In this document: positions 18,901 to 30,100 of the stretch, piece after piece
How positions within the stretch are numbered: position 1 is the first letter of the stretch
Layout of the letters: each line of letters starts with the position of its first letter
NCBI RefSeq assembly: GCF_900996245.1
Contig: NZ_CAAJGK010000041.1
Span: 434,001-498,000 of the forward strand
DNA: 64,000 nucleotides
Direction: 5' to 3'
DNA from: Paraburkholderia sp. BCC1886
GTDB taxonomy: Bacteria > Pseudomonadota > Gammaproteobacteria > Burkholderiales > Burkholderiaceae
The notes under the pieces: generated by a model
What the model saw: only the letters and a program-made list of their open reading frames with translations
The model's database searches: none
What the model was told of the DNA's origin: nothing
Program-made: the position numbers and the translations under genes

Positions 18901-21900
18901 GCCCGCGCATATGGTGCCGTCCGCGATTGCGGTGCTCGATAAGCTGCCGGTGATGCAGAACGGCAAGGTCGATCGCGCGGCGTTGCCCGCTATCGGCGCG
19001 GCGGTGGACAGCGAACGTATCGCGCCGCGTAACGACGCCGAACGCATCGTGCTCGCGCTGTGGTCGTCGGTGCTGGGTCGCGACGACCTGAGCGTGGACG
19101 ACGATTTCTTTGCCGTCGGCGGCGATTCCATCCTGAGTCTGCAACTGATCGCCCGGGCGCGCGCGCAAGGCTGGCTCGTGACGCCGCGCCAGGTGTTCGA
19201 GCAACCGAGCATCGCACGCCTCGCCGCGGTGATGGTGCCGCTGGACGCCGTCGAAGACGTCGCCGAAATTCGCGACGTATTGCCGCTCACGCCGATTCAG
19301 GCGTGGTTTTTCACACGCTATCCGGAAGGCGAAGCGCACTGGAATCAGTCGGTGCTGCTCGACGTGCGCGGCGAACTCGACACCGATGCGCTGGAGCGTG
19401 CACTCGCGGCGGTGGTTCGACGTCACGATGCGTTGCGGTTGCGGTTTGAACGGCTTGGCGACGGTCATGGCGAAGGCTGGCGGCAGCAGGTGCTGGCCGA
19501 GGTTCCGGCGGGCTTGTGTTCGAGCGTTAGCTTGCCGCAGAACTGGACAGATGCATTACGAGCCGAAGGGCAGCGCGCCCAGCGGCAACTGGACCCGGAA
19601 TCCGGCCGGCTTTTGAGAGCGGTCTACTTCCGTTTGCCTGCAGCAGCCGATGGCGCGTCGCATGGCCGCTTGCTGCTGGTCGTCCATCACCTCGCCGTGG
19701 ATGGCGTGTCGTGGCGCATTCTGCTCGGCGATCTGCAAGCCGCGTATGCCGCGACGCGCGAAGGCCGCGCGCCCACGCTCGATGCGGCGCTGCCGTGGAG
19801 CGCATGGGTCGTCGCGCAACGTGAGGCGATCACGGAAAACAGGCTCGCGCTAGCTTTGCCGGCGTGGCAGGACATGCTACGGGAAGCGGCGCAAAGCTCG
19901 CAGCCGGTGTTGAAACCTGCGATCGGCACCACGGCGACCAGCCGCGTGCTCGACTGGCGGCTCGACGCGGCCGCGACCGATGCGTTGCGCCGCGCGGCGC
20001 CGCGTGCATATCGGCTCGGCATCGACGAACTGCTGCTGGCCGCGCTCACGCGCGCGGTCGCGAGCACGTTCGGCGGCTCGGGTGCGCTGCTCGCGCTGGA
20101 AGGGCATGGCCGCGGGCAGGATATCGATTCGAGCCGCACGGTCGGCTGGTTCACGACGCGTTACCCGGTGTGGCTGAGTGCCTCGCAGGACGATGCAAGC
20201 ACGCTGATCGCCACCAAGGAACGCTTGCGCAACCTGCCGGACGACGGCGCGTCGTGGGGCTGGCTCCATGCCTGCGGCGACGATGCCGCACGGTCGGCGC
20301 TCGCCGCGTTGCCCGCGCCGCGCATCAGCTTCAACTATCTCGGTCAGTTCGATCAGAGCCTGGCCGTCGACGGCCCGTTCGGTTTCGCGTCGGAAGACGC
20401 GGGCAACCCGCAACCGGATGACGAAGCACTGGTGTATCCGCTGGATCTGAACGGGATGATCGTCGGCGGCTGCCTGTCGCTCGGCTGGCGATACGATCCG
20501 GCGGTCTTGCCGCACGCGCGCGTCGAAGCGTTGATGCAGGCCTTCGACCGCGAAGTCGCGCGGCTCGTCGCGCATTGCGCGGCGGCCGTGCCGCGTGCCA
20601 GCGCCGCCGACTTTCCGCTGGCGCGTTTGACGCAGTCCGAGTTCGAAGCGCTCGGCGTGAACGTAGCCGATATCGAGGACGTGTATCCTGCCACGCCGCT
20701 GCAACAAGGCTTGCTGTTCCACAGTCTGCTGAAGCCGGATGCGTACGTGAACCGCAAACGCCTGACCTTGCACGGCGCGCTCGATATCGACGCGATGCGC
20801 TCGGCGTGGCGCACGGTGGTCGAGCGTCACGCGGTGTTGCGCACGCGCTTTGTGCGCGCGCACGGCGGGGGGATGCTGCAGGTCGTGCACAAGCGCGTGC
20901 CGGAGCCGTTCTCGGTGACCGACTGGCGTACCCGCGACGACTACGAACAAGCCTTCACGCATTGGTTCGACAAGCGCGCCGCCGCGCGTATCGATCTGAA
21001 CGCCGCGCCGTTGATGCACGCGACGCTGTTCCGCCGGCCGGATGGCGCGCACGATCTCGCGTGGGTCAATCACCATGCGCTGTCGGATGGCTGGAGCCAG
21101 GCGCAACTGCTCGGCGAATTGACCCGCGCTTACGTCGCGGCGAGTCGTGGCGAGACGCCTGCGCTCGACGCGGTCGTGCCGTATCGGCGCTACCTCGAAT
21201 GGCTCGACGCACAACCCGATTCCGCCGACTGGTGGCGCGCGCAACTCGCGCGGGTGGACCGCCCGGCTTTGCTCGCCGATGGCGTCGCGGCACAGACAGC
21301 GAGTCAGGCAGCTACACAATCAGCTACACAGCCAGCTACACAGCCAGCCTCCCGCGCCCACGACAACGAAAGCCGTTTCGACCACCGCGCCGACACGCTC
21401 GCTGCACCGCTGAGCCGTGCGTTGACGCAAGCCGCGCAGCGGCACGGCGTGACGCTGAATACGCTGATCCAGGCCGCGTGGGCGATCGTGCTGGCGCGTC
21501 ATGCGAACCGCCGCCAGGCCGCATTCGGCGTGACGGTGGCGGGGCGGCCGGCGGCGTTGCCGGGGGCATCGGCGATGCAGGGTTTGTTCATCAACAGCTT
21601 GCCGCTGTGGGTGGACGTGCCCGCGGACCGGCCGCTCGGCGACTGGCTGCGCGCGCTGCAGGCGCACAACGTCGCACTGCGGCAGGCCGAGCACACGCCG
21701 CTGTCGTCTATCCAGCAATGGGCGGGCGCGAGTTTCGGCGCATTGTTCGATTCGCTGCTGGTGTTCGAAAACTATCCCGTCGATCCGGCCTTGAGCGATG
21801 GCTCGCTCGGCCTGACGGTCGCCACGTCGGCCTCGTTCGAACGCACGCACTATCCGTTGACGCTTGGCGTGTTGCCGGGCGAGCGGATCGCTCTGGAGTG

Positions 21901-24900
21901 GAGTTGGGATACCGCGCGTCTCGACGCGCCGGGTGTCGCGGCGCTGGCCGCAGCCTATGTCGAAGTGCTCGAGCGTCTGGCCGACAGCGCGTCGACGACC
22001 CGTCTGGCGACGCTGCGCGTCGAAGGCCGCCAGGGCATCGAAGGCACGGCAAGTCAGCCGGACCGGCGGCACGCCTATCGTTCGGTGACAGCGCGCTTCG
22101 AAGCCGCCGCGCAGTTGCGCCCCGATGCGCGCGCGGTGCGTTGCGGCGACGCAACCTTGAGCTATCGCGAGCTGGATGCATGGTCGGCGCGTATCGCTCG
22201 GCGTCTCATCGACGCCGGTGTGCGCGACGACCTGCCGGTCGGCGTGTGCATCGAGCGCTCTCCCGCATTGATCGCGGCGCTGCTCGGCGTGATGCGGGCT
22301 GGCGGCGCGTATGTCCCGCTCGATCCCGCCTATCCGCGCGAGCGGCTGCGCGACATGATCGACGACGCGCGGCTGAATACCGTGCTGACGGATTCATCGA
22401 CGGATGCCGCACATTCGGCATGGCTCGCCGAAGCCGCGTGCGAAAGCGTGCGGGTCGATTCGACCGATGCCGTCGCTGATAACGACGCCATCGGCGGACA
22501 CAACCTGCGCGCCGGGCAGCTGGCCTACATCATCTACACCTCGGGTTCGACCGGCCGGCCGAAGGGCGTCGCCATCACGCATGGCGCGCTGAGTCTGCAT
22601 CTGGACGACTTCATCGCCGACAACCGGCTGAACGCGGACGACTGCGTGCTGCAATTCACGACGGTCAACTTCGACACCTCGGTCGAGCAGATCTTCGCTA
22701 CGCTGGCGGTCGGCGCCGCGATCGAGATGCGCGGTCCGACGCTCTGGAGCGGCGCCGAATTGAGCCGCGTGCTGGTGGAGCGCGGCGTCACTGTCGCCGA
22801 TTTTCCGACGGGTTACTGGAAGCAGTGGATGCGTCAGCTCGACGCGCCGCTTCCGGGGCTCGTCCTGCGCCGCGTGATGGTGGCCGGCGAAGCATTGCCG
22901 GGCAACGCCATCGCGCAGTGGTTCGACGGGCCGCTCGCGGCCGTGCCGTTCGTCAATAACTACGGGCCGACCGAGACGGCGATTACCGCATCCGCGCAAC
23001 CCATCCGGCGCGACCATGCCGGTTGCGTCGCCGCGCCGATCGGCGGACCGCGAGCGTCGCGCGTCTACCGGATTCTCGATCTCGATGGGGAGCCCGCGCC
23101 GCAGCATGGTATCGGCGAGTTGTGCATCGGCGGCGAAGCGCTGGCGCGCGGCTATTACGGACGTCCGTCGCAGAGCGCCGAGCGCTTCGTGCCCGATCCG
23201 TCCGGTGCGCCGGGTGCGCGCCTGTATCGCACCGGCGACCTGTGTCGCTGGCTGCCGGACGGCAGCGTCGCGTACGTCGGACGGCTCGACGAGCAGGTGA
23301 AGGTGCGGGGCTTGCGCATCGAGCTGGGCGAGATCGAAAGCGTGTTGTGTGCGCAACCGGAGGTCGCCGAAGCGGTCGCCATCGTGCGCGGCGAGCAGGA
23401 TGCGAAGCGTCTGTTCGCGTACGTAGTGCCGTCGTCGCGCGAGGTCGAGGCGGGCCTCGCCGATCGCTTGGGCGATGCGCTCGCGCGGGTCTTGCCGGCG
23501 TATATGGTGCCCTCGGCGATCGCGGTGCTCGACGTGCTGCCGACCTTGCCGAACGGCAAACTCGATCGCAAGGCGCTGCCGGTGCTCGACGCCGACAGCG
23601 CCGATTATCTGGCGCCGCGCACGCCGCTCGAAACCACGCTCGCGCAAATCTGGGAGTCGGTGCTGGGCGTGGAACGCGTCGGCGCCAGCGACGATTTCTT
23701 CGCGCTCGGCGGTCACTCGCTGCTCGCGCTGCAAGTCGCCGCGCGGCTGCAACGCGCGCTCGGCCGTGAGGTGCCGTTGCGTACCTTGTTCGATCAACCT
23801 GTGCTGGGTTCGCTTGCAGCAGCGCTCGAAGCAGCCGGGGCGCAAGAGGAAGGGTCACCGCGCAATCTTCCGGCGGTGCGGCGCCTGGGTCGCAGCGAAG
23901 CGCGGCCGACTCATGGACAGGAACGGCTGTGGTTCCTGTGGCGCCTCGCGCCGGACAATGCGGCGTATCACCTGTCTCTGGCGGTACGGATCGACGGTGC
24001 GCTCGATGCGCGCGCGCTGCGCGCGGCGCTCGACGACATCGTCGCGCGGCATCAGATGCTGCATACGCGTTTCGAAGAACGCGACGGCCAGCCGTGGCTG
24101 GTGGTGGACCCTTCGGTGCGCGCAAGCTGGCGCGAAGCCGCTTTCCGCGATGCCGGCGACGCGGGGCTCGCCACCTGGCTGCGCGACGGCGCCGCGCAAG
24201 CGTTCGACCTGGCGCGCGGGCCGCTGTTGCGCGCGCAACTGGCGGGGCTCGACGACGGCTCGCATGTGTTCGCGCTGGCCATCCATCACATTGCCGCCGA
24301 TGGCTGGTCGCTGAATATCCTGATCGACGAGCTGATGTCGGCCTACGAGGCGCGTCGCGCCGGTCGTGCCGCGGACTTCGCCGCGCTACCGGTGCAGTAC
24401 GCCGATTACGCGGTCTGGCAGCGCGACACGCTCGACGCCGAACGCCTCGCACGACAACTCGACTACTGGCGCACGCGGCTCGGCGACGAGCAACCGGTGC
24501 TCGAACTCCCCGCCGACCGTCCGCGCCCGACGCCGCGCAGCGCGGCGGGCGCTCAGGTGGAAGCCGGATTCGAGCCGCCGCTGGTCGATGCGCTGCAGGC
24601 GTTCGCGCGGCGTCACGACGCGACGCTGTTCATGACCTTGCTGGCGGCATTCCATGCGCTGTTGCATCGCTATGGCGGTCAGCGGGACATTCGCATCGGC
24701 ATTCCGATGTCGGGTCGCGAACGGCTCGAAGTCGAACCGCTAATCGGCTTCTTCGTGAATACGGCCGTGATCCGCACGGAGCTGTCCGGCGCGGTGCAGT
24801 TCGACGCGTTGCTCGATCAGGTGAAGCAGCGCGTGCTCGAAGCGCAGGCGAATCAGGACGTGCCGTTCGCGCAGATCGTCGATGCGGTGCAGCCGGTGCG

Positions 24901-27100
24901 GGCCGCGAATCACACGCCGCTGTTCCAGGCGATGTTCAATCTCGACGTGCAGAACACGCGAGGGCGTAGTCCCGGCGAGCGGGCCGGTTCGCCGTTGCGG
25001 CTTGAACCGCTTGGCGGACAGCGCACGGCCGCGCAGTTCGATCTGACGCTCGGCGTGTCGATTGCGGAGCGGGTCGGTATGTCGTTCAGCTACGCCACGG
25101 ATATTTTCGATCGTGCGACGGTCGAGCGTTTGATGGCCGACTATCTCGCGCTGCTGAAGCAAGTGGTGGTCAACGCTCGCAGCGAGAAAGCAAGGCCGCT
25201 GCATCTGCGAGATTTCGTGCTCGATGCGCCCGCTGTTGCGCAACGCGGTGCGGATCGCGATGCGGCGCTCGAGTTCGTGCCCGTTGCCGCGCGTATCGCC
25301 GCGCAGGCTGCCTTGTCGCCCGATGCGAGTGCCGTTCGCTGTGACGGCATGGCGCTGGGCTATGCCGAACTCGACGCCCGCGCGACGCGCCTCGCGCAAC
25401 GGCTCGTCTTGCGTGGTGTGGGTCCCGAAACGCGGGTCGGCGTGTGCACGTCGCGCTCGCCGTCGATGCTGGTCGCCGTGCTGGCCACGTTGAAAGCAGG
25501 CGCCGCGTATGTACCGCTCGATCCCGCGTACCCGGCCGCGCATCTCGCCGGGATGATCGAGGACGCGGGGCTCGCCTGCACACTGGTCGATCCGGCGGGG
25601 CGTGAACGGCTGGAAGGATTGGAGCAGCAGGAACTCGCCCAGACCTTCGTCGACATCGACGTGTTGCAGCACGACGGCGATACGGCGTTGGTCCAGCTTC
25701 CCGCTCTCGTTCACGCCGATCAACTCGCCTACGTGATCTACACATCGGGATCGACGGGCAAGCCGAAGGGCGTCGGCGTGTCGCACGGCGCGCTCGGGCG
25801 TTTTCTCGACAGCATGCAGGCACGGCTCGCGCTGACGCCCGACGATGTCTGGCTCGCCGTGACGACCTTGTCTTTCGATATCGCCGCGCTCGAGCTTTAC
25901 CTGCCGCTGTTGACCGGCGCCACCATCGAACTCGCGCCGCGCGAGACGGTGATCGACGGCCGGCGTCTCGCCGAACTCGCTACACGTTCGCGCGCCACCG
26001 TGATGCAGGCCACGCCGATGGGTTGGCGCGTGCTGCTCGACGGCGGCTGGAAAGGGCAAGACCAACCGCGTAGGTCGAACCAGAGCAGCAGCGCCCGCTT
26101 CGTCGCCCTGAGCGGCGGCGAAGCGCTGCCACCGGATCTCGCGGCTGCCTTGCAGCATCACGGCGCCCAACTCTGGAACCTGTACGGCCCGACCGAAACG
26201 ACGATCTGGTCGAGCGCCGCCAGGCTGGATGGCGCGGGCGTACCCATTACGCTCGGTGCGCCGCTCGATCATACGTCGCTGCTGGTCATCGACGCCGACG
26301 GCAACCCGGTGCCCGAGAACGGCATCGGCGAGCTATGCATCGGCGGGGCCAATCTGGCGCGCGGCTATCTCGGACGCGCCGGGCTTACCGCGGATCGCTT
26401 CATCCCCGATCCGTCCGGTGCGCCGGGGGCACGTTTGTATCGCACGGGCGACCTGTGCCGGGTGCGGCGCGGCGGCCGGCTCGATTACCTCGGCCGCGCG
26501 GATCAGCAGGTGAAGCTGCGGGGTTTCCGTATTGAACTCGGCGAAACGGAAGCCGCGCTGCTGACACTCGACGGCGTCAGCGCCGCCGCCTGTCAGATTC
26601 AGGGCGAGGGCACGAGTCGCCGGCTCATTGGCTTCGTGGTCGGCGCGGCCGAGCCTGCGGGGTTGCGTGCGCTGCTCGCGTCGCGACTGCCCGCACAACA
26701 GGTGCCCGCGCAGATCGTGCGGCTCGACGCGTTGCCGCTGACGTCGAACGGCAAGCTGAACCGCAACGCGTTGCCAGCGGTAACGGCAGGTTTCACCGAC
26801 GCTTACTCCGCGCCGTCCGGCCCGACCCAGACCTTGCTGTGCGACGTATGGGCGGACGTGCTCGGCATCGAACGAGTGGGCGCCGACGACGACTTCTTCG
26901 CGCTCGGCGGCAATTCGCTCGCGGCCGTGCGGGTCGCTGCGCGCGTGGGCGAAGGGCTTGGCCGCAAGATCGAACTGGCGCTGCTGTTCACGCATCCGCG
27001 TCTTGCCGATCTGGCCGCGCAACTGGACGAGACGGCGTCATCCGGTGACGGCGGCGCGGACCCCTTCGCCGCGTTGCAGGATTTGATGGACTCGCTGTAA
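15983..27100 (+). CDS. Three-module NRPS (C-A-T-E / C-A-T / C-A-T)
   Basis: A 3705-residue synthetase with no thioesterase. Module 1: C (HHIVSDG near 178), A (code read as DVHRTGLVAK), T (GGDS, Ser1049), E (HHLAVDGVSW near 1235). Module 2: a D-Cys-independent, DCL-type C domain that follows the E domain (DVYPATPLQQGLLFHS, HHALSDGWS), A (DTEDMANITK, basic-type Glu239/Asp278), T (GGHS, Ser2579). Module 3: LCL-type C (HHIAADGWS), A (DILQLGLIWK, the textbook glycine code), T (GGNS, Ser3645). Codes were read by hand against PheA. By 'DCL-type' I mean a condensation domain that accepts a D-configured donor. It should act third in the line, after the gene at 50820, because it lacks both a loading and a releasing domain. 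A 12-bp repeat near 21306-21347 adds a Gln/Ala/Thr-rich loop to the second C domain. Confidence 0.93.
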   Translation: MTQIASEVSNELLSISTAYVALPPDKREAFRGRVKQSGIDAARLPVVPFPGGERRFALSHAQERLWFLWRLDPSSAAYNVTGAVRLRGRLDVTALRSALDRVVDAHESLRQRFDEVDGVPFQTTGPRQYGWDTFELASTNGLDVLLASRSALPFDLEGGPLLRVALIALGPNDHVLHIAVHHIVSDGLSIEVFVSQFAAAYRAAVALAAGAEPRTAGATPAATSALQYGDYAQWQREWFDEDTLARQLDYWRGRLGGDHPVLELPHRRTRNGMRSGAGARIARVLPVTLQAALARLSLAADATPFMTLLAAYDVLLARYSGQSDIRVGVPVAGRDRPEVARTIGFFVNTLVIRTEFAGVARFKHLLAQVRERVLEAQGHADLPFTKLVEALQPQRSFGHTPLFQAMFNYLGADRETLQLPGLDVSNHEVDTQTARFDLVLEARDRAQGLEVALTYAEDLFDGAMIGQMLDHYVSLLEQIAAQPDVPLGALQLNRDIPALPPEKAFQPVPTRFADSVARRPYALAVHCEGERATYKQLDDWAALIARRLAHAGVRADERVGICMTRSIGMVAALLGTLRSPGAFVPLDPAYPADRLAMMMDDAGVRVVLTDASTLAQCGELFEGRVALDVGAADGQTDEPVGIEETKPHPAQLAYVIYTSGSTGRPKGVAISHGAFAAHLDDFIDAHGIGADDTVLQSSTINFDVALHELLPALLRGGKVEMRGAEPWDIDTTSRHLIDARVTFSRLPTAYWQQWLRSPPAAASLSALRQITVGGEGLPGDALAQWRDGPLGHIGLANLYGPTETTVACMFRATTADDTSQPIVSIGTPYGSRTARVLDRDGNDAPVGALGELCIGGHTLARGYLDRPALTAERFVPDPSGTGARLYRTGDLCRRRADGAIDFLGRLDQQIKLRGFRIEPGEIEAALRRQTGVASAVVVLTSDLGAPRLVAYVVGKDAAALDDLALQRVLAQELPAHMVPSAIAVLDKLPVMQNGKVDRAALPAIGAAVDSERIAPRNDAERIVLALWSSVLGRDDLSVDDDFFAVGGDSILSLQLIARARAQGWLVTPRQVFEQPSIARLAAVMVPLDAVEDVAEIRDVLPLTPIQAWFFTRYPEGEAHWNQSVLLDVRGELDTDALERALAAVVRRHDALRLRFERLGDGHGEGWRQQVLAEVPAGLCSSVSLPQNWTDALRAEGQRAQRQLDPESGRLLRAVYFRLPAAADGASHGRLLLVVHHLAVDGVSWRILLGDLQAAYAATREGRAPTLDAALPWSAWVVAQREAITENRLALALPAWQDMLREAAQSSQPVLKPAIGTTATSRVLDWRLDAAATDALRRAAPRAYRLGIDELLLAALTRAVASTFGGSGALLALEGHGRGQDIDSSRTVGWFTTRYPVWLSASQDDASTLIATKERLRNLPDDGASWGWLHACGDDAARSALAALPAPRISFNYLGQFDQSLAVDGPFGFASEDAGNPQPDDEALVYPLDLNGMIVGGCLSLGWRYDPAVLPHARVEALMQAFDREVARLVAHCAAAVPRASAADFPLARLTQSEFEALGVNVADIEDVYPATPLQQGLLFHSLLKPDAYVNRKRLTLHGALDIDAMRSAWRTVVERHAVLRTRFVRAHGGGMLQVVHKRVPEPFSVTDWRTRDDYEQAFTHWFDKRAAARIDLNAAPLMHATLFRRPDGAHDLAWVNHHALSDGWSQAQLLGELTRAYVAASRGETPALDAVVPYRRYLEWLDAQPDSADWWRAQLARVDRPALLADGVAAQTASQAATQSATQPATQPASRAHDNESRFDHRADTLAAPLSRALTQAAQRHGVTLNTLIQAAWAIVLARHANRRQAAFGVTVAGRPAALPGASAMQGLFINSLPLWVDVPADRPLGDWLRALQAHNVALRQAEHTPLSSIQQWAGASFGALFDSLLVFENYPVDPALSDGSLGLTVATSASFERTHYPLTLGVLPGERIALEWSWDTARLDAPGVAALAAAYVEVLERLADSASTTRLATLRVEGRQGIEGTASQPDRRHAYRSVTARFEAAAQLRPDARAVRCGDATLSYRELDAWSARIARRLIDAGVRDDLPVGVCIERSPALIAALLGVMRAGGAYVPLDPAYPRERLRDMIDDARLNTVLTDSSTDAAHSAWLAEAACESVRVDSTDAVADNDAIGGHNLRAGQLAYIIYTSGSTGRPKGVAITHGALSLHLDDFIADNRLNADDCVLQFTTVNFDTSVEQIFATLAVGAAIEMRGPTLWSGAELSRVLVERGVTVADFPTGYWKQWMRQLDAPLPGLVLRRVMVAGEALPGNAIAQWFDGPLAAVPFVNNYGPTETAITASAQPIRRDHAGCVAAPIGGPRASRVYRILDLDGEPAPQHGIGELCIGGEALARGYYGRPSQSAERFVPDPSGAPGARLYRTGDLCRWLPDGSVAYVGRLDEQVKVRGLRIELGEIESVLCAQPEVAEAVAIVRGEQDAKRLFAYVVPSSREVEAGLADRLGDALARVLPAYMVPSAIAVLDVLPTLPNGKLDRKALPVLDADSADYLAPRTPLETTLAQIWESVLGVERVGASDDFFALGGHSLLALQVAARLQRALGREVPLRTLFDQPVLGSLAAALEAAGAQEEGSPRNLPAVRRLGRSEARPTHGQERLWFLWRLAPDNAAYHLSLAVRIDGALDARALRAALDDIVARHQMLHTRFEERDGQPWLVVDPSVRASWREAAFRDAGDAGLATWLRDGAAQAFDLARGPLLRAQLAGLDDGSHVFALAIHHIAADGWSLNILIDELMSAYEARRAGRAADFAALPVQYADYAVWQRDTLDAERLARQLDYWRTRLGDEQPVLELPADRPRPTPRSAAGAQVEAGFEPPLVDALQAFARRHDATLFMTLLAAFHALLHRYGGQRDIRIGIPMSGRERLEVEPLIGFFVNTAVIRTELSGAVQFDALLDQVKQRVLEAQANQDVPFAQIVDAVQPVRAANHTPLFQAMFNLDVQNTRGRSPGERAGSPLRLEPLGGQRTAAQFDLTLGVSIAERVGMSFSYATDIFDRATVERLMADYLALLKQVVVNARSEKARPLHLRDFVLDAPAVAQRGADRDAALEFVPVAARIAAQAALSPDASAVRCDGMALGYAELDARATRLAQRLVLRGVGPETRVGVCTSRSPSMLVAVLATLKAGAAYVPLDPAYPAAHLAGMIEDAGLACTLVDPAGRERLEGLEQQELAQTFVDIDVLQHDGDTALVQLPALVHADQLAYVIYTSGSTGKPKGVGVSHGALGRFLDSMQARLALTPDDVWLAVTTLSFDIAALELYLPLLTGATIELAPRETVIDGRRLAELATRSRATVMQATPMGWRVLLDGGWKGQDQPRRSNQSSSARFVALSGGEALPPDLAAALQHHGAQLWNLYGPTETTIWSSAARLDGAGVPITLGAPLDHTSLLVIDADGNPVPENGIGELCIGGANLARGYLGRAGLTADRFIPDPSGAPGARLYRTGDLCRVRRGGRLDYLGRADQQVKLRGFRIELGETEAALLTLDGVSAAACQIQGEGTSRRLIGFVVGAAEPAGLRALLASRLPAQQVPAQIVRLDALPLTSNGKLNRNALPAVTAGFTDAYSAPSGPTQTLLCDVWADVLGIERVGADDDFFALGGNSLAAVRVAARVGEGLGRKIELALLFTHPRLADLAAQLDETASSGDGGADPFAALQDLMDSL
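21306..21347. repeat. 12-bp in-frame tandem repeat inside an NRPS condensation domain
   Basis: CAGCTACACAGC-like units are repeated about 3.5 times. They encode a Gln/Ala/Thr-rich loop (QAATQSATQPATQP) that the sister condensation domains lack. It keeps the reading frame and probably lies in a surface loop. Confidence 0.7.
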
Positions 27101-27126
27101 TCGCCGGATAACTGGAATCGACGAAC

Positions 27127-30100
27127 GTGACGGACACCACCCATTCCAAGCAGCAGACGCGCCCGCGCAACGACGGCTTGCGTCTCGCGCAGCAATACGC
27201 GGCGTTGCCCGAAGACCGGCGCGCGCTGTTTCGCGCGCGCGCGCATGCCCAGGGACTGGATACCGCGGCGCTGCCCGCCGTGCCGCTCGAACCGCGTCCC
27301 GAACGCTTCCCGCTGCTGCCGGCGCAGGAGCGCCTGTGGTTTCTGTGGCGTCTCGATCCGGCGCATGCCGGCTATCACATCGCGCATACGCTGCGGCTCA
27401 CCGGCGCGCTGGACGTGCCTCGCCTGCGGCGCGCGATCGACGCTTTGCTGATGCGGCATGAAGCATTGCGTTTGCGTTTCGATGCAGGCGACGGCGTGCC
27501 CACGCAATATGCAGTGCGCGAAGCGGCTTATGGATTCGTGCAGCGGGATCTTTCAGCCGAGGCCGATTCTTCTAGGCTGACCGCTGAGTTGCAGGCCTTC
27601 GCCAACGCACCGTTCGATCTGGAAAACGGTCCGATCGTGCGGGTCGGTCTGTTCGACACCGCCGCCGATTGCCGCGTGCTGCAGATCGTCGTGCATCACA
27701 TCGTCGCCGATGCGTGGTCGATGGACGTGCTGTTCCGCGATCTGCTCGCGCTGTATCGCGGTGAGGACCTGCCCGCATTGCCGGTGCAGTTCGCCGACCT
27801 CGCGCTGTGGCAACGCGAATGGGTCGCGCTCGACACGTTCGACCGGCAGATCGCGCATTGGCGCGAGCGGCTCGACGGCGCGCCTCGCGCGATCACGCTG
27901 CCACGCGACGTGCCACCCAAAGCAACCCGTTCGCACGATGGCGGCCGCGTGCGGCTCAGTCTGCCCGCGACGTTCGCGCAACCGCTGCGCGAGATTGCGC
28001 GCCGCGAGCGCACCACGCTCTTCACGCTGCTGCTGGCCGCGTTCGACGTGCTGCTGTACCGCTACTCGGGACAGCGCACGGTGGTGGTCGGCGTGCCGTC
28101 GGCCGGCCGCGAGCGGCGCGAGAGCGAAGCGCTCATCGGCTTTTTCGTCAACACGCTGATCGTGCGTGCGGACCTCGACGGCGCCGCGCCGTTCGACGCG
28201 CTGCTGCGCGCGCTGCACGAGCGCGTGCTCGACGCGCAGGCCAACCGCGACGTACCGTTCGCGCAACTCGTGAAGGCGCTCGATATCGAGCGCAACCCGG
28301 ACAGCTCGCCGCTGTTTCAGGTGATGTTCGATCTCGCCGTCGATACGCACGACACGCGCACCGGACACGCCGCGGATGGGCTGCTGGCGGAGTCCATCGT
28401 CGATGTCGCGACCACCGCGCGCTTCGATCTCGCGCTGAACGCGCGGGATCGCGGCGCGGATCAAACGGTGGATTTCGCGCTGACTTATGCCTGCGACCGT
28501 TTCGTCGAAGCGACCGTACAACGCATGCTCGCCGATTACATCGCGTTGCTGGAGCAGATTGCCGCGCAGCCCGAGCGGCGTGTCGGAGATTTGACCGCTT
28601 ACCGGAACGCGCCGCTGGAAGGTGAGGGCGGGATGCAGCCGGGTCGCGAGCCTGCTGCGGCGTTCGCCGCCGCGCATGAGCGCATCGCTGCCCGCGCGCG
28701 ACTCTGTCCGACGCGTGTGGCCTTGCGCTGCGAAGGCGCCTCGCTAAGTTACGCGGAACTCGACAACTGGTCCGACGCCATCGCCCATGCGTTGCGCGGC
28801 GACGGACTCGCCCCCGGTGAACGCGTCGGCCTGTTGCTCGAACGCTCGCTTGCCCTGCCTGCTGCGCTGCTAGGCGTGCTGAAAGCGGGCGGCGCGTTCG
28901 TGCCGCTGGACCCGGAATACCCAGAAGCGCGTCTACGCGCGATGATCGGCGATGCGGGCGTGACGCGAGTCGTCGTGGACGATACGACGCGCGAGCAATG
29001 GCGCGACATGCTGACGCCGTTGCGGGCGTTTTCCGCACACGCGGCGCGAGCGGTAGATCACGAAGCGGCCCGCGTTAACGACACCCATTGGCCGGTCCAA
29101 CCCGACGCGCTCGCCTATGTGATCTACACATCCGGTTCGACCGGCACGCCGAAAGGCGTCGCCATCTCACACCGCTCGCTCGCGCTGCATCTCGACGACT
29201 TTCTGCACGATCATCGCATCGTCGAGACCGACGTCGTGCTGCAATCGTCCACGGTCAATTTCGATGTCGCGTTGCATGAACTGCTGCCCGCGCTGATCGC
29301 GGGCGGCCGGGTGGCGATGCGCGGGCCGCGTGCGTGGGAACTGGACACGCTGAACCGGACGCTGATCGACGAACGCGTGACCTTCGCGCGGATTCCGACG
29401 GCGTTGTGGCAGCAGTGGCGCATTGCGCTGCCGCCGGCCGCCGAGATCGCCCTGCGGCAGATCACCGTGGGCGGCGAAGGCTTGCCCGGCGACGCGTTGC
29501 AGCGCTGGTACGAGGGTCCGCTCGCGCATGTCGCCGTCGACAATCTGTATGGGCCGACCGAAACGACGGTGGCCGCGCTGCATCATCCGGTGACGCGCGA
29601 CGATGTGAATCACGCGATCGTCGCAATCGGCCGGTGTTATCCGTCGCGCCATGCGTATGTCGCCGATCTCGACGGCAACCGCGCGCCGGATGGGGCACTC
29701 GGCGAGTTGTGCATCGGCGGGGCGACGCTCGCACGCGGTTATCTCGGACGCGCCGGGCTGACCGCCGAACGCTTCGTGCCCGATCCGTACGGCGCGCCCG
29801 GATCGCGCGTGTATCGCAGCGGCGACTTGTGCCGCGCCCGGCCGGACGGCACGATCGATTTTTTGGGGCGGCTCGACCAGCAGGTCAAACTGCGCGGCCA
29901 TCGTATCGAACTAGGCGAGATCGAAGTCGCGTTGCGGCGCATCGAAGGCGTGCGCGAAGCCATTGTCGAATTGCGCGGCGACGGCGCACACAAACGCCTG
30001 ATCGCCTACTTCACCGGCGACGCTGCTCCGGCGGCGGTACGCGATGCGCTGGCCGGCACGCTGCCGGCGTCGCATGTGCCGTCCGTCTGCGTCGCGCTCG